Assembly: GCA_963819855.1 (NCBI GenBank)
Contig: CAWFYC010000020.1
Location: 248,001-312,000 of the forward strand
DNA length: 64,000 nucleotides
From: JAMXLO01 sp963819855
GTDB taxonomy: Bacteria; Pseudomonadota; Alphaproteobacteria; Acetobacterales; Acetobacteraceae
Direction: 5' to 3'
Both the position numbers and the translations under genes were made by a program. Shown here piece by piece: positions 19,184-27,549 of the stretch; the stretch's first letter is position 1, and every line of letters starts with the position of its first letter. The notes under the pieces were generated by a model, which had not been told where the DNA came from, ran no database searches, and saw nothing but the letters and a program-made list of their open reading frames with translations.

Positions 19184-20244
19184 GGGCGCTGGTGACCGGG
19201 GCCTCCGGCCTGATCGGGGCACATATCGCCCGGGCCCTGGTGGATGCCGACCATGACGTGCGGTGTCTGGTTCGGCAGACCAGCCGACGCGACGCCCTCG
19301 ATGGCCTGCCGGTGGCATGGATCGTTGCCGACCTGTTGCATCCTGGTCAGGACCTCGACGCCGCTTGTGCCGGGTGCGATACGGTGTTTCACACTGCGGC
19401 CCACTTCGCCTATGGCGGTGTCGGCGCGGCCGAGTTGCACCGGATCGCTGTGGTCGGCACCGAGACCCTGTTGCGGGCCTGCGCACGTCGCGGCGTTCGT
19501 AGAGTGGTCGTGACGTCGTCGTCGGTGGTGTTCGGCTATCGCGAAGATGGTGCGAGCATCAGTGAAACCGCAGCCCTGACCAGAGGTGATGGCGAGCCAC
19601 CTTATGTCGCGGCGAAGATCGCTCAGCACAGGCGTTCAGTGAAACTTGGAGAGAGCCTGAAACTGGATGTTCGATTCGCGTGTCCGACTATGACGATCGG
19701 TCCGACGAGCGCGCGCCTGGGACCCAGCAACGGAATGATCGTGGCCTATCTCGCCGATCCATTCCGCAGCACGTTTTCTGGCGGTTGCAATATCGTGTCG
19801 GCGCACGACGTCGCGGCCGGCCACCTGCTGATCGCCGAACGCGGCTCGGCGGGAGAGAACTATCTGCTCGGGTCGGAAAACCTCAGCTGGCGGCAGATCC
19901 ATGGCATGATCGCCGAACTGACCGGTGTCGCGCCGCCGCGCGTGGAGCTCAATCATGCATCGGCATTTCTGGCCGCCACCGCCGAGGAAATTCGCGCGGC
20001 CACGGCGAGGTGCCCCGCTCTCTCCACGCGCGAGCAGGCCGCTATGGTCGGTCGCCATTACTGGTATTCTCATGCCAAGGCGGTTGCGCTGGGCTACTCG
20101 CCTCACCCCGCGCGCGACGCATTGATCGAAACGATCTCCTGGCTTTCGGCATCGCCGCACATCACGCGCGAAGTAAGGACCCGTATGCATCTGTCAGCCG
20201 ACATCTATCGCTTCCGCGCCACCACGACAGGAGCACCCAGTTGA
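19180..20244 (+). CDS. NAD(P)-dependent epimerase/reductase (extended SDR, HpnA/dihydroflavonol-reductase-like)
   Basis: 354 residues from GTG 19180, which overlaps the preceding stop (GTGA). The Rossmann loop TGASGLIG is at residues 6-13. VTSSSVVFG supplies the catalytic Ser/Thr region and YVAAK the Tyr-x3-Lys pair. Related to hopanoid-associated HpnA and to dihydroflavonol-4-reductases, but no other hopanoid gene is present here, so an HpnA role is unsupported. Ends in a TTGA overlap with the next gene; the three plus-strand genes form a coupled operon. Confidence 0.85.
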   Translation: MRALVTGASGLIGAHIARALVDADHDVRCLVRQTSRRDALDGLPVAWIVADLLHPGQDLDAACAGCDTVFHTAAHFAYGGVGAAELHRIAVVGTETLLRACARRGVRRVVVTSSSVVFGYREDGASISETAALTRGDGEPPYVAAKIAQHRRSVKLGESLKLDVRFACPTMTIGPTSARLGPSNGMIVAYLADPFRSTFSGGCNIVSAHDVAAGHLLIAERGSAGENYLLGSENLSWRQIHGMIAELTGVAPPRVELNHASAFLAATAEEIRAATARCPALSTREQAAMVGRHYWYSHAKAVALGYSPHPARDALIETISWLSASPHITREVRTRMHLSADIYRFRATTTGAPS

Positions 20245-20780
20245 AGAACTTCCGCAGCCTCGTCGTGCTAAAGCGCCCGCAGCAGGAACTCTGGGTAATC
20301 ATGCGAGACCATCTGGTGGAGTTCGCCGGCAGCATCGCCGATATTCAAGAGATCCGTCAGATCGAACGGACCACCGGCAGTGATGGCACAGTGCACATTG
20401 TGAACGATTGGCGTATGCGTCAGCAGATTCCCGCGGCGATTCGCTCAATGCTGAAGATCGGTGAATTGGGGTGGATCGACCGCAACAGCTGGAATGCAGC
20501 AACCGGCACCTGTTCCTGGACGATAGAGCCCAGCTTCCTCGGCGATCACATCGCCTGCTCCGGAGCGACCACGTTCACCACAGCCATGGCAGGACGAGGA
20601 GCCCGCGTCACATTCACCGGCGAGCTCGATCTCAAGCCGGGGCTGCTCGGTTCGCTGGGCAGCATCGAGCCTATGGTGTCCGGTCTCCTCGAAGCGATTG
20701 TGACCACGATCATTCCGCGCAACCTGCGCGCCGTCGTCGAGGCAGCGGCGGCATTCGAGCTGCCGCGGGACGGCAACTAG
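20241..20780 (+). CDS. SRPBCC-like small protein
   Basis: 179 residues if started at TTG 20241, which overlaps the epimerase stop (TTGA) and has CAGGAG upstream; no ATG gives the conserved N-terminus. Alternating beta strands with GTVHIVNDWRMRQQIP, FTTAMAGRGARVTFTGELDLKPGLLGSLGSIEP and a long C-terminal helix fit the START/SRPBCC ligand-binding fold (inference). No signal peptide. Stop codon overlaps the end of the convergent beta-propeller gene by four bases. Ligand unknown. Confidence 0.75.
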   Translation: MKNFRSLVVLKRPQQELWVIMRDHLVEFAGSIADIQEIRQIERTTGSDGTVHIVNDWRMRQQIPAAIRSMLKIGELGWIDRNSWNAATGTCSWTIEPSFLGDHIACSGATTFTTAMAGRGARVTFTGELDLKPGLLGSLGSIEPMVSGLLEAIVTTIIPRNLRAVVEAAAAFELPRDGN

Positions 20781-22066
20781 CCGAGCAGCACACTGTGGTG
20801 AAAGCCGAGTCGCGGATCGGCGAGCGGCGACAACCACGGGAAAAAACTCTGCAGCTCCGGCATCGGAATCCGGATGCGCACCTCGCCGGCTGGATAGTCA
20901 TAGATCGTGATGCAGTTCAATCCGCGATTGGCGGTGAACAGCAGCGACTGGTCGGTGGAAAGCTGGCACGCATACACCGAATCGAGCAGACTGAACCGGC
21001 TCACGCGCAGTGCCCCAAGAAAATGCCGGCTGTTGGTGGCGAAGTTGCCGCGCGCGAACGCTTCGTAGATCTGTGTCGCGACCTCACGCGGCCGGGCCAG
21101 ATGCGCGGCCAAGTCTGGCCGCTCGTCGATAATGCGGAACCGCGCAAAGTTGTCGAGCTCGATCGCGATGATCGACTGGCTGCCGCCGTTGCAGAAGATC
21201 AACTCGCTGTCTGACAGCGTAATATCGGAATTGATGTGGGCGGGAATTTCGCGTCCTGCCGCCCAATGACGACGCACGCGCTGCGTCCTGGCATCGATCT
21301 CGAACGCATACTCCTTGAGATAGGCCATGCCCCACTCGTGATAGTCGCGATGATCCTGTGGCGCGACGCGAAACGACACTGCATAGAAGATGTCTTGCTT
21401 GGGATGCGCGGCGACATGCCAGCAGGTTGCCGGCAGCGACAGCACTGTGACCCGATCGGTGCGACGATCCCAGATGCCGACATGACGTGCCTCGCCTGCT
21501 TCGCCATCGGCGGGATTGTCCATTGAGCCATACACGATATAGCGCCCGGATGCGGTGCGCTTCATCCCGTGCGGCAATTTGACACCGTGCGGCACCAGAC
21601 GTCGCGGGTTCGCCAGATCGCCCAGCCGGAACGCATAGAAATGTTCGCCGATCGGCGTGACGATCTCATCGTCCGACAGCCAGATGACATGCGTACTGCC
21701 TTGCAGCGAGGTGCGTGCCGTTTCGAAGCGCAGCGTCGAGATGCGTTCGATCTCAATGAGCGTTCTGGCGTCGTAGAACAGCAGATGCTGGCCGGCGTTG
21801 CCGAGATAGCCGACCGTGCCGGCAGGATTGACCGACACGGCATGACCGGCGGCGATGCCGTCGAAATACACGATCTTGTAGGCATGCCGGTTGCCGGCCG
21901 GATCGAACAGCAACAGGCAGACGCCGGCCATGCCCTCCAGGCCGTTGATGCCGTTGCCGTCGAGCGCGATATGGAACGCGTAAGGATAGCCTTTAACGCC
22001 CACCGCTTCGCTGCGTTCCCGGGTGCGCGCGACGCGCGGTGCCCGCTTTCTGACCGCCTTTGCCAA
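20777..22066 (-). CDS. Predicted beta-propeller protein of unknown function
   Basis: 429 residues. Repeating four-strand blocks with turns such as VSVNPAGTVGYLGN, HVIWLSDDEIVTPIG, HGMKRTASGRYIVYG, WHVAAHPKQDIFYAV, HINSDITLSDSELIFCN and STDQSLLFTANRG suggest six or seven blades. Several blades place a His at the inner-strand start (GHAVSV, THVIWL, PHGMKR, WHVAAH, AHINSD, HHSV). This is compatible with a metal site in the central channel but unproven. No signal peptide. Convergent with, and overlapping, the SRPBCC gene; probably the fourth member of the DUF362 cassette. Confidence 0.7.
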   Translation of the reverse strand: MAKAVRKRAPRVARTRERSEAVGVKGYPYAFHIALDGNGINGLEGMAGVCLLLFDPAGNRHAYKIVYFDGIAAGHAVSVNPAGTVGYLGNAGQHLLFYDARTLIEIERISTLRFETARTSLQGSTHVIWLSDDEIVTPIGEHFYAFRLGDLANPRRLVPHGVKLPHGMKRTASGRYIVYGSMDNPADGEAGEARHVGIWDRRTDRVTVLSLPATCWHVAAHPKQDIFYAVSFRVAPQDHRDYHEWGMAYLKEYAFEIDARTQRVRRHWAAGREIPAHINSDITLSDSELIFCNGGSQSIIAIELDNFARFRIIDERPDLAAHLARPREVATQIYEAFARGNFATNSRHFLGALRVSRFSLLDSVYACQLSTDQSLLFTANRGLNCITIYDYPAGEVRIRIPMPELQSFFPWLSPLADPRLGFHHSVLLG

Positions 22067-22078
22067 TCAGTCGGCCAT

Positions 22079-22582
22079 TCAGTTGCTGCGGGCGCGGGTT
22101 ACCGGGGCCGTGCGACACGTGCTGCACAGCCCCTCCGCCTCGATGGTCGCGGTGCTGATGCTAAAGCCCGCCTGCTTCGCGACCCGCGCCAGGACCGACG
22201 AGACATCGTGGTCCTGCATCTCCACCACCCGGCCACACTTGCGACAGATCAGGAATTGCGCGGCATGCGTGTGGCTCTCGCCGTCTGGATCAACCGTGCA
22301 TCCCGCAACGCAGCCGACGAAGGCTGAGAGCCGCTCCACGCGATGGATCAGCCCCTGCTCAAGCAGGAAGTCGAGAGTCCGGTACACAGTGGGCGGCGCC
22401 GCGCCGCGACGCGTCTGGCGCAACCGGTCCAGCAGTTCGTAGGCTCCCGTGGGTGACGCCGAATCCAAGATCATGCCGAGTACGTCGCGCCGCAGTTCGG
22501 TCAGGTTGGCACCACGGTGCTCGCAAATAGCCTCCGCCCGATTGAGCAAGGATTCCGTCCGCCGCGAGAACTCAGCCGCCAT
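22079..22582 (-). CDS. zur: Zinc uptake regulator, Fur family
   Basis: 167 residues: N-terminal winged helix (~1-85, with the PTVYRTLDFLLEQGL recognition region) and C-terminal dimer domain. HTHAAQF gives regulatory metal ligands; CRKCG and CSTC form the four-Cys structural zinc site. Divergent from znuA across a 107-base gap that holds a Zur-box-like palindrome, so it likely represses znuACB, and perhaps itself, when zinc is sufficient. Assignment as Zur rather than Fur rests on this context. Confidence 0.92.
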   Translation of the reverse strand: MAAEFSRRTESLLNRAEAICEHRGANLTELRRDVLGMILDSASPTGAYELLDRLRQTRRGAAPPTVYRTLDFLLEQGLIHRVERLSAFVGCVAGCTVDPDGESHTHAAQFLICRKCGRVVEMQDHDVSSVLARVAKQAGFSISTATIEAEGLCSTCRTAPVTRARSN

Positions 22583-22639
22583 TCGATCGACCCCTGTCGA
22601 CGACTCACGTTAGCATGCCAGCCGGCCGTTGCATCGCCT

Positions 22640-22656
22640 ATGTTATAGTATTACAT
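22640..22656. promoter_or_regulatory. Zur-box-like operator
   Basis: ATGTTATAGTATTACAT is a 17-base palindrome centred on G22648 with one mismatched pair. It closely matches the proteobacterial Zur consensus core TGTTATAnTATAACA. It lies between the divergent zur and znuA starts, 33 bases before the znuA ATG, where a bound repressor would block both promoters. Function inferred from match and position. Confidence 0.8.
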
Positions 22657-22689
22657 ACCAGGCAGCGCACCCCCAAAAGGCCAGCCACG

Positions 22690-23565
22690 ATGGCACTACG
22701 CCTGCTTACAGTCGTTTTTGCCCTGCTGGCGGGACCCGCCACGGCACAGACCTCCGCTGGCGCCATCAGTGTCGTCGCCGCCGAGAACTGCTACGGCGAC
22801 GTCGCAAACCAGATCGCGGGATCCAATGCCACGGTCAGCAGCATCCTCAGCAATCCCGATCAGGACCCGCACCTGTTCGAGGCGAGCCCATCGGTGGCCC
22901 GCTTCCTGTCGGGTGCCGCCATCGTGATCTACAATGGCGCTGATTACGACCCGTGGATGACGAAGCTGCTCTCCGCGACACGGTCACCAGGCCGCAAAGT
23001 CATCGTCGTGGCCGATCTCGTGCACAGGAAGGCAGGCGCCAATCCACACCTCTGGTACGATCCGCCAACGATGCCGGCTTATGCCAAGGCGCTTGCCTCG
23101 GCGCTGTCGGAGCGCGACCCAACGCATGCCAGCGAGTACGATGAGAAGCTGCGCGCCTTCCTCGCGTCGGTGCAACCGCTGGACGCGAAGATCGCGGACC
23201 TACGACAAAGATTCGGCAGCGTTCCTGTCACCGCCACCGAGCCGGTGTTCGGCTACATGGCGGCCGCGCTCGGCTTCAAAATGCGTAACGAGCGCTTGCA
23301 GATCGCAGTCATGAACAACACCGAACCGCGCGCATCCGACGTGGCTGCCTTCGAGACCGATCTGCGCGGGCACGACGTCCGCCTGTTGTTGTACAACAGT
23401 CAGGCCACCGACCCCGCAGCGCAGCGTTTGGTGCGGATTGCGAAGCAATCGAAAATCCCTGTGGTCGGCGTGACCGAGACCGAGCCGCCAGGAAAGACCT
23501 ATCAGGATTGGATGATGGGCGAGCTCGACGCGATCGCTCAGGCACTGTCGTCCGCGCCACCGTGA
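22690..23565 (+). CDS. znuA: Zinc ABC transporter periplasmic binding protein
   Basis: 291 residues with a signal peptide (residues 1-19, ending GPATA). Cluster A-I metal-binding protein: DPHLFEASPS and NPHLWYDPPTMPAYAKAL supply the two His ligands. The third ligand region is shorter than in classical ZnuA, and the His/Asp-rich loop is missing. The paired genes and the Zur box indicate zinc, but manganese cannot be ruled out from the protein alone. ATG 22690 is chosen over frames reaching 22615, which run through the operator. Stop overlaps znuC (GTGA). Confidence 0.9.
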   Translation: MALRLLTVVFALLAGPATAQTSAGAISVVAAENCYGDVANQIAGSNATVSSILSNPDQDPHLFEASPSVARFLSGAAIVIYNGADYDPWMTKLLSATRSPGRKVIVVADLVHRKAGANPHLWYDPPTMPAYAKALASALSERDPTHASEYDEKLRAFLASVQPLDAKIADLRQRFGSVPVTATEPVFGYMAAALGFKMRNERLQIAVMNNTEPRASDVAAFETDLRGHDVRLLLYNSQATDPAAQRLVRIAKQSKIPVVGVTETEPPGKTYQDWMMGELDAIAQALSSAPP

Positions 23566-24377
23566 ACGCCATCGAGCTAGCCGGCGTGACGCTGGCGTTC
23601 GGCGCCAGGACAGTGCTTGCCGACATCGATCTCACGATCCGCGCCAATGAGTTCATCGGTGTGCTAGGACCCAACGGATCGGGCAAGACCACGCTGATGC
23701 GCGCGATACTGGGCCTGCTGCCGCCGCGCGGCGGTGCGATCCGCGTGCTGGGCGAGCCGGTGGCGCGCGGCAATCCCGCCATCGGCTACATGCCGCAGAT
23801 GCGTGGCGCATTGGACCAACTTCGCCTCTCCGGTTGGGACTTCGTCGCCAGCGGCGTCAACGGTCACCGCTGGGGCCTGCCGTTGCTCGGCCGGTCCGCG
23901 CGGCAGGAGGTCGCGTGGGCTCTGGACCAGGTGCAGGCAACAAACCTTGCGCGGCGGCCACTCTCGGAGACCTCCGGTGGTGAGCGTCAGCGTCTGCTGC
24001 TGGCACAGGCGTTGCTGGGTCGCCCGCGTCTGCTGTTGCTGGACGAACCGCTGATCAGTCTCGATCCGCATCATCAGCGCGCGGTGGTCGAACTGACGCG
24101 AGCGCTTCAACAGGACCTCGGCATCACCGTGCTGTTCAGTGCCCACGAACTCAATCCCTTGCTGGGCGCGCTGGATCGCGTGCTCTACCTCGGCCACGGC
24201 CATGCTGCGCTCGGCACGGTCGAGGACGTCGTCACCGGTCCAGTACTGTCGCGGCTCTACGGGTCCGAAATCGACGTGGTGCGGCTGAACGGCCGCATCT
24301 TCGTCATGTCGGGCGGCCACGACGTGGAGCGCGATGCCCACCAGCACGATCATGGCGAGCACGATGTTCACGTATGA
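23562..24377 (+). CDS. znuC: Zinc ABC transporter ATP-binding protein
   Basis: 271 residues from GTG 23562. Walker A GPNGSGKTT (36-44), signature SGGERQR (~138-144), Walker B LLLLDEP (157-163) and H-loop SAHE are complete. The C-terminus is rich in His/Asp (HDVERDAHQHDHGEHDVHV), a possible cytoplasmic metal-sensing or storage tail. Coupled to znuA by GTGA and overlaps znuB by up to 44 bases. Confidence 0.93.
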   Translation: MNAIELAGVTLAFGARTVLADIDLTIRANEFIGVLGPNGSGKTTLMRAILGLLPPRGGAIRVLGEPVARGNPAIGYMPQMRGALDQLRLSGWDFVASGVNGHRWGLPLLGRSARQEVAWALDQVQATNLARRPLSETSGGERQRLLLAQALLGRPRLLLLDEPLISLDPHHQRAVVELTRALQQDLGITVLFSAHELNPLLGALDRVLYLGHGHAALGTVEDVVTGPVLSRLYGSEIDVVRLNGRIFVMSGGHDVERDAHQHDHGEHDVHV

Positions 24378-25176
24378 CTTCATGCAGAACGCGTTCGCCG
24401 CGTCCTTCGCGGTGGCGGTGGTCTGCGGCCTGGTCGGCTTCTTTCTGGTGCTGCGTGCCCAGACATTCGCCGGCCATGCGCTGTCGCATGTCGGCTTCGC
24501 CGGCGCCACGGGCGCGGTGCTGATCGGACTGTCGCCGCTCTGGGGACTGATCGTGATGACACTCGCCGCCGGGATCGGCATGGGACTGCTGGGCGAAAAA
24601 CTCCACCAGCGCGACGTGGCGATCGGCATCGTGCTGTCGATGTCGCTCGGGCTCGGCCTGCTGTTCCTGAATTTCTTCACCGCCTATGCCACGCAGGCGA
24701 CCACCCTGCTGTTCGGCAACATCCTGGGGATCGATGCCGCGACGATCTGGACCCTGCTGCTGCTCGCCGTCGCCGCCATCGCCGCCATCGCCGTCATCGC
24801 GCGGCCGCTGCTGTTCGCCAGCCTGCAGCCAGAGCTTGCCGAGGCAAAAGGCGTGTCGCTGCGGTTGCTGTCCGTGCTGTTCCTGGCCATCGTCGCGCTC
24901 GGCGTGGCGGAGTGCGTGCAGATCGTCGGAGTCCTGCTCGTGTTCGCCCTGATGGTCGGTCCGGCGGCCGCGGCACAGCGCTTCACCACACGATTCTGGA
25001 GCGGCGTCGCGCTGTCGGTCGCGCTGGCCTTGAGCGAAGCGTGGCTCGGACTTGCCCTTGCGTTCTACACCGACTGGCCGACCAGTTTCTGGATCACCAG
25101 TCTGAGCAGCGCCGTCTATCTGGGCGCGGTGCTGGGTGGGAGCTTGCCAGCCGGCAAATGCGAAGTTACTGGTTAG
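24334..25176 (+). CDS. znuB: Zinc ABC transporter permease
   Basis: 280 residues with about eight hydrophobic segments and the ABC-3 family pattern (LVLRAQTFAGHALSHVGFAG, ECVQIVGVLLVFALMVGPAAAA). Start 24334 has GGAG upstream but gives a 44-base overlap with znuC; ATG 24364 (MFTYDFMQ) is an equally good start with a 14-base overlap. Forms the inner-membrane channel for ZnuAC. Only 27 bases separate it from the next plus-strand gene, so transcription probably continues into the copper-related genes. Confidence 0.92.
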   Translation: MPTSTIMASTMFTYDFMQNAFAASFAVAVVCGLVGFFLVLRAQTFAGHALSHVGFAGATGAVLIGLSPLWGLIVMTLAAGIGMGLLGEKLHQRDVAIGIVLSMSLGLGLLFLNFFTAYATQATTLLFGNILGIDAATIWTLLLLAVAAIAAIAVIARPLLFASLQPELAEAKGVSLRLLSVLFLAIVALGVAECVQIVGVLLVFALMVGPAAAAQRFTTRFWSGVALSVALALSEAWLGLALAFYTDWPTSFWITSLSSAVYLGAVLGGSLPAGKCEVTG

Positions 25177-25203
25177 CGAGTTCTCAGGTTGAATGCCCGG
25201 GCG

Positions 25204-25569
25204 ATGAAATCCGCGGTTCGGTTCACCATCACATGGCTCGCGGCGTGGTGCCAGATCGTGGCGATCGCCTTGTTGCCGCTCGGACCGCTGGCGACCGGCC
25301 TCGATCCGCTAGCCGACGTGCCCATCTGCCATGTCGACGGCGATGGCAAGCAGCCGGCACCCGTACCGCCGACGCGTGACGGACACGACTGCGCCCTGTG
25401 CGTACTCTGCGTATCCCACGCATTGCCATTGGCGCTCCTGACGTCACCGCCAGCGCTGCCGGATCGACATTCTGTCGCCACGGTACGCCGTGACGCTGCC
25501 CAACCCCGCGCACCGCCGGTGCGTTCGGTCGCTGCCGCCCAACCGCGTGGACCACCTTCCCTGATCTGA
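25204..25569 (+). CDS. DUF2946-like small protein
   Basis: 121 residues. A hydrophobic N-terminal segment (residues ~8-30) serves as signal or anchor. Next comes a CHVDGDG motif and a Cys/His cluster HDCALCVLCVSH, then a Pro/Arg/Ala-rich tail. DUF2946 proteins are commonly encoded beside copper genes, and the Cys/His cluster could bind Cu or Zn (inference). ATG 25204 is preferred to TTG 25189. Sits between znuB and a barrel-like protein gene. Confidence 0.65.
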   Translation: MKSAVRFTITWLAAWCQIVAIALLPLGPLATGLDPLADVPICHVDGDGKQPAPVPPTRDGHDCALCVLCVSHALPLALLTSPPALPDRHSVATVRRDAAQPRAPPVRSVAAAQPRGPPSLI

Positions 25570-25582
25570 GTCCGGCCGCCCA

Positions 25583-25607
25583 ACACCGGTGCCTATGGCG
25601 CCGGTGT
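25583..25607. repeat. Intergenic hairpin between DUF2946 and barrel-like gene
   Basis: Arms of 11 bases (25583-25593 and 25597-25607, ACACCGGTGCC / GGCGCCGGTGT, one mismatch) around a 3-base loop. No T tract follows, so it is not a standard terminator. It may stabilise or punctuate the operon mRNA. Confidence 0.5.
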
Positions 25608-25639
25608 CGCCATCTCATAGTCAGGGGAGCCTCTCAGTC

Positions 25640-26605
25640 ATGTTCCGCCCAACCCTGCTCGCCACGCTTGCCGGCGTGAGCCTGCTGTCCAACGAAGCCG
25701 CATTCGCGCACGGCTTCGCCGGCCCGCACCTGTTCGTCAGCACGCTCATCATAGACGATCCCAATGTGGCCGACGAAGCTTCGCTGCCGACCTTCTCGGT
25801 TCTCCCGCAGCCGTCCGACGGCGGCTCGATATCTGACCTTTACGCGGCGGAATTTGAATTCGACAAACGCATCACCGAGAATTTTGGCTTTTCCATCAAC
25901 GGCGGATACCAGTGGCTCACCCAGCCAGGCATGAAGACCGCCAACGGCTGGGAGAACTTCTCCGGAACACTCAAATACAAGCCCTATGTCAATGCCGAGC
26001 ATGAGTTCATGATGTCAGTCGGCGTGACACGCAACTTCGCGCGGACCGGAGCGAACGGTACGAACGGTGCGACGCTGGACAACGACGACAGCAGTTCCAC
26101 CGCGCCGACATTCTATTTCGGCAAGGGGTTCGGCGATCTGCCGATCGGCTGGGCCCGCGCCTTCGCCCTCACCGGCGAGCTGAGTTACCAGATCGCCGAC
26201 AAGAAGCTGAAGGTGACCGGATTCGATTCTGACAGCGGCAATCTCCTGTTCAACAACGGCACCTGGAACCAGTGGTCCGGCGGACTGTCGCTGCAATACA
26301 GCATCCGCTACCTGCAATCGCAGGTGAAGGATCTCGGGCTTCCGGAGTTCGTCAACCGGCTCACACCGCTGGTCGAAGTCGCCTGGTCCTCCCCGGCCAG
26401 CAAGCCGAACCAGGGCAGCACGCAATATCTGATTGCGCCGGGCATCAACTATACCGCGGAGAGTTTTGCGGTCACGGTCGAGGCACTGATTCCCGGCAAC
26501 CGGCAGACCGGCTCGCACCTGGGGGTGATCGCACAGTTCCATCTCTATTTTGACGATCTGTTCCCCAACAGCCTGGGCAAACCGATCGTGAATTGGTGGC
26601 AATGA
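25640..26605 (+). CDS. Exported beta-barrel-like protein in copper gene cluster
   Basis: 321 residues with a signal peptide (cleavage probably after NEAAFA). The mature chain alternates short amphipathic strands and loops (FGFSINGGYQWL, FSGTLKYKPYV, FMMSVGVTRNFAR, WSGGLSLQYSIRYLQ, FAVTVEALIPG, LGVIAQFHLYFDDL), consistent with an outer-membrane barrel but without a C-terminal Phe. ATG 25640 starts the signal peptide. Stop overlaps copC by ATGA. May be an outer-membrane route for copper or zinc; specific function unknown. Confidence 0.7.
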   Translation: MFRPTLLATLAGVSLLSNEAAFAHGFAGPHLFVSTLIIDDPNVADEASLPTFSVLPQPSDGGSISDLYAAEFEFDKRITENFGFSINGGYQWLTQPGMKTANGWENFSGTLKYKPYVNAEHEFMMSVGVTRNFARTGANGTNGATLDNDDSSSTAPTFYFGKGFGDLPIGWARAFALTGELSYQIADKKLKVTGFDSDSGNLLFNNGTWNQWSGGLSLQYSIRYLQSQVKDLGLPEFVNRLTPLVEVAWSSPASKPNQGSTQYLIAPGINYTAESFAVTVEALIPGNRQTGSHLGVIAQFHLYFDDLFPNSLGKPIVNWWQ

Positions 26606-26961
26606 TGCGGCGGTATGGCCTGATCGGGGCGGCAGCGCTGGGCCTGGCCTCGCCGGCGTTCGCCCATGCGTTCCTCGAGCGTGCCAGTCCGCCAGTCGGC
26701 AGCGAGGTCGGCATCTCGCCTGCCGAGCTGAGCATCACCTTCACCGAAGGGGTGGAGCCGTTGTTCAGCACGATCGAAGTGCGCGACGCAAGCGGAGCGC
26801 CGATAGCAGCGGGCAAACCGCACTCCGCACCCGGCAACGACCGGCGATTGGTCATCGACCTGCCAAAGTTGCCGTCAGGTACCTACACGGTGATCTGGCA
26901 CATCACCTCGGTGGATACGCACAAGACCGAGGGGAGCTACCAGTTCACCGTGACACACTGA
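26602..26961 (+). CDS. copC: CopC-type periplasmic copper-binding protein
   Basis: 119 residues. Signal peptide ends at SPAFA, which would leave His22 as the mature N-terminus (HAFLERASPPVGS); this amino-terminal His is the Cu(II) 'histidine brace' ligand of CopC. The C-terminal SVDTHKTEG gives the expected Asp-x-His ligands. Beta-sandwich fold. Translationally coupled to the barrel-like gene and followed by PCuAC and CopD, its usual partners. Confidence 0.92.
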   Translation: MMRRYGLIGAAALGLASPAFAHAFLERASPPVGSEVGISPAELSITFTEGVEPLFSTIEVRDASGAPIAAGKPHSAPGNDRRLVIDLPKLPSGTYTVIWHITSVDTHKTEGSYQFTVTH

Positions 26962-26987
26962 TCCACTAGATCCCTGGAGAGAGAACG

Positions 26988-27482
26988 ATGCGCCCATTGC
27001 TCGTTGCCGTCCTGCTGGCGACACCGCTGGCCGCCTTCGCCGACGACGCGGCAATTCGCGTCGATCATGTCTGGTCGCGCGCCGCGATGGCCGGGCATGA
27101 GGGAGCGGTCTATCTGACCATCACCGACACCGGCACGCCGGACACGCTGACCGGGATCACCACGCCGGTCGCGGCAAAAGCAGACCTGCACGAGACTATC
27201 AACGATCACGGCGTGATGAAGATGCGGCCAGTCGCATCTTTGACGATCGAGCCGGGCAAGCCTGTGACGCTCGCGCCCGGCGGCTATCACATCATGCTGA
27301 TGAGTTTGAAACAGGCACTGAACCAAGGCGACAACTTTCCGGTCACGCTCAACTTCGCCAAGGCGGGCCAGGTGACGGCGACGGCGATGGTGGAGAAGGC
27401 CGGCGCCACTGTGCCCGGCATGGATCATGGCAACATGAGCGGCACGGGCACCATGCAGATGCCCGGCGGCAAGCAGCCCTGA
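26988..27482 (+). CDS. PCuAC-type periplasmic copper chaperone
   Basis: 164 residues with signal peptide (ends AAFA). Family signature: His and Met ligands in LHETINDHGVMKM and GGYHIMLM, the H-x(n)-M-x(n)-H-x-M Cu(I) site. A Met/His-rich tail (MDHGNMSGTGTMQM) adds possible Cu ligands. PCuAC delivers Cu(I) to cytochrome oxidase CuA centres. Here it lies between copC and the copD fusion, so a role in periplasmic copper handling is likely. Confidence 0.92.
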   Translation: MRPLLVAVLLATPLAAFADDAAIRVDHVWSRAAMAGHEGAVYLTITDTGTPDTLTGITTPVAAKADLHETINDHGVMKMRPVASLTIEPGKPVTLAPGGYHIMLMSLKQALNQGDNFPVTLNFAKAGQVTATAMVEKAGATVPGMDHGNMSGTGTMQMPGGKQP

Positions 27483-27549
27483 CCGCGATGCCAAGGTCGT
27501 TGGTGATCGATTGCCCCGGCTTACTCGCCGGTCGCAGCGCAATCAGCGC

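Noticed and set aside
18269..19486. 405-residue minus-strand frame
   Set aside because: Antisense shadow of DUF362/epimerase genes, Arg/Pro/His-biased, no motif.
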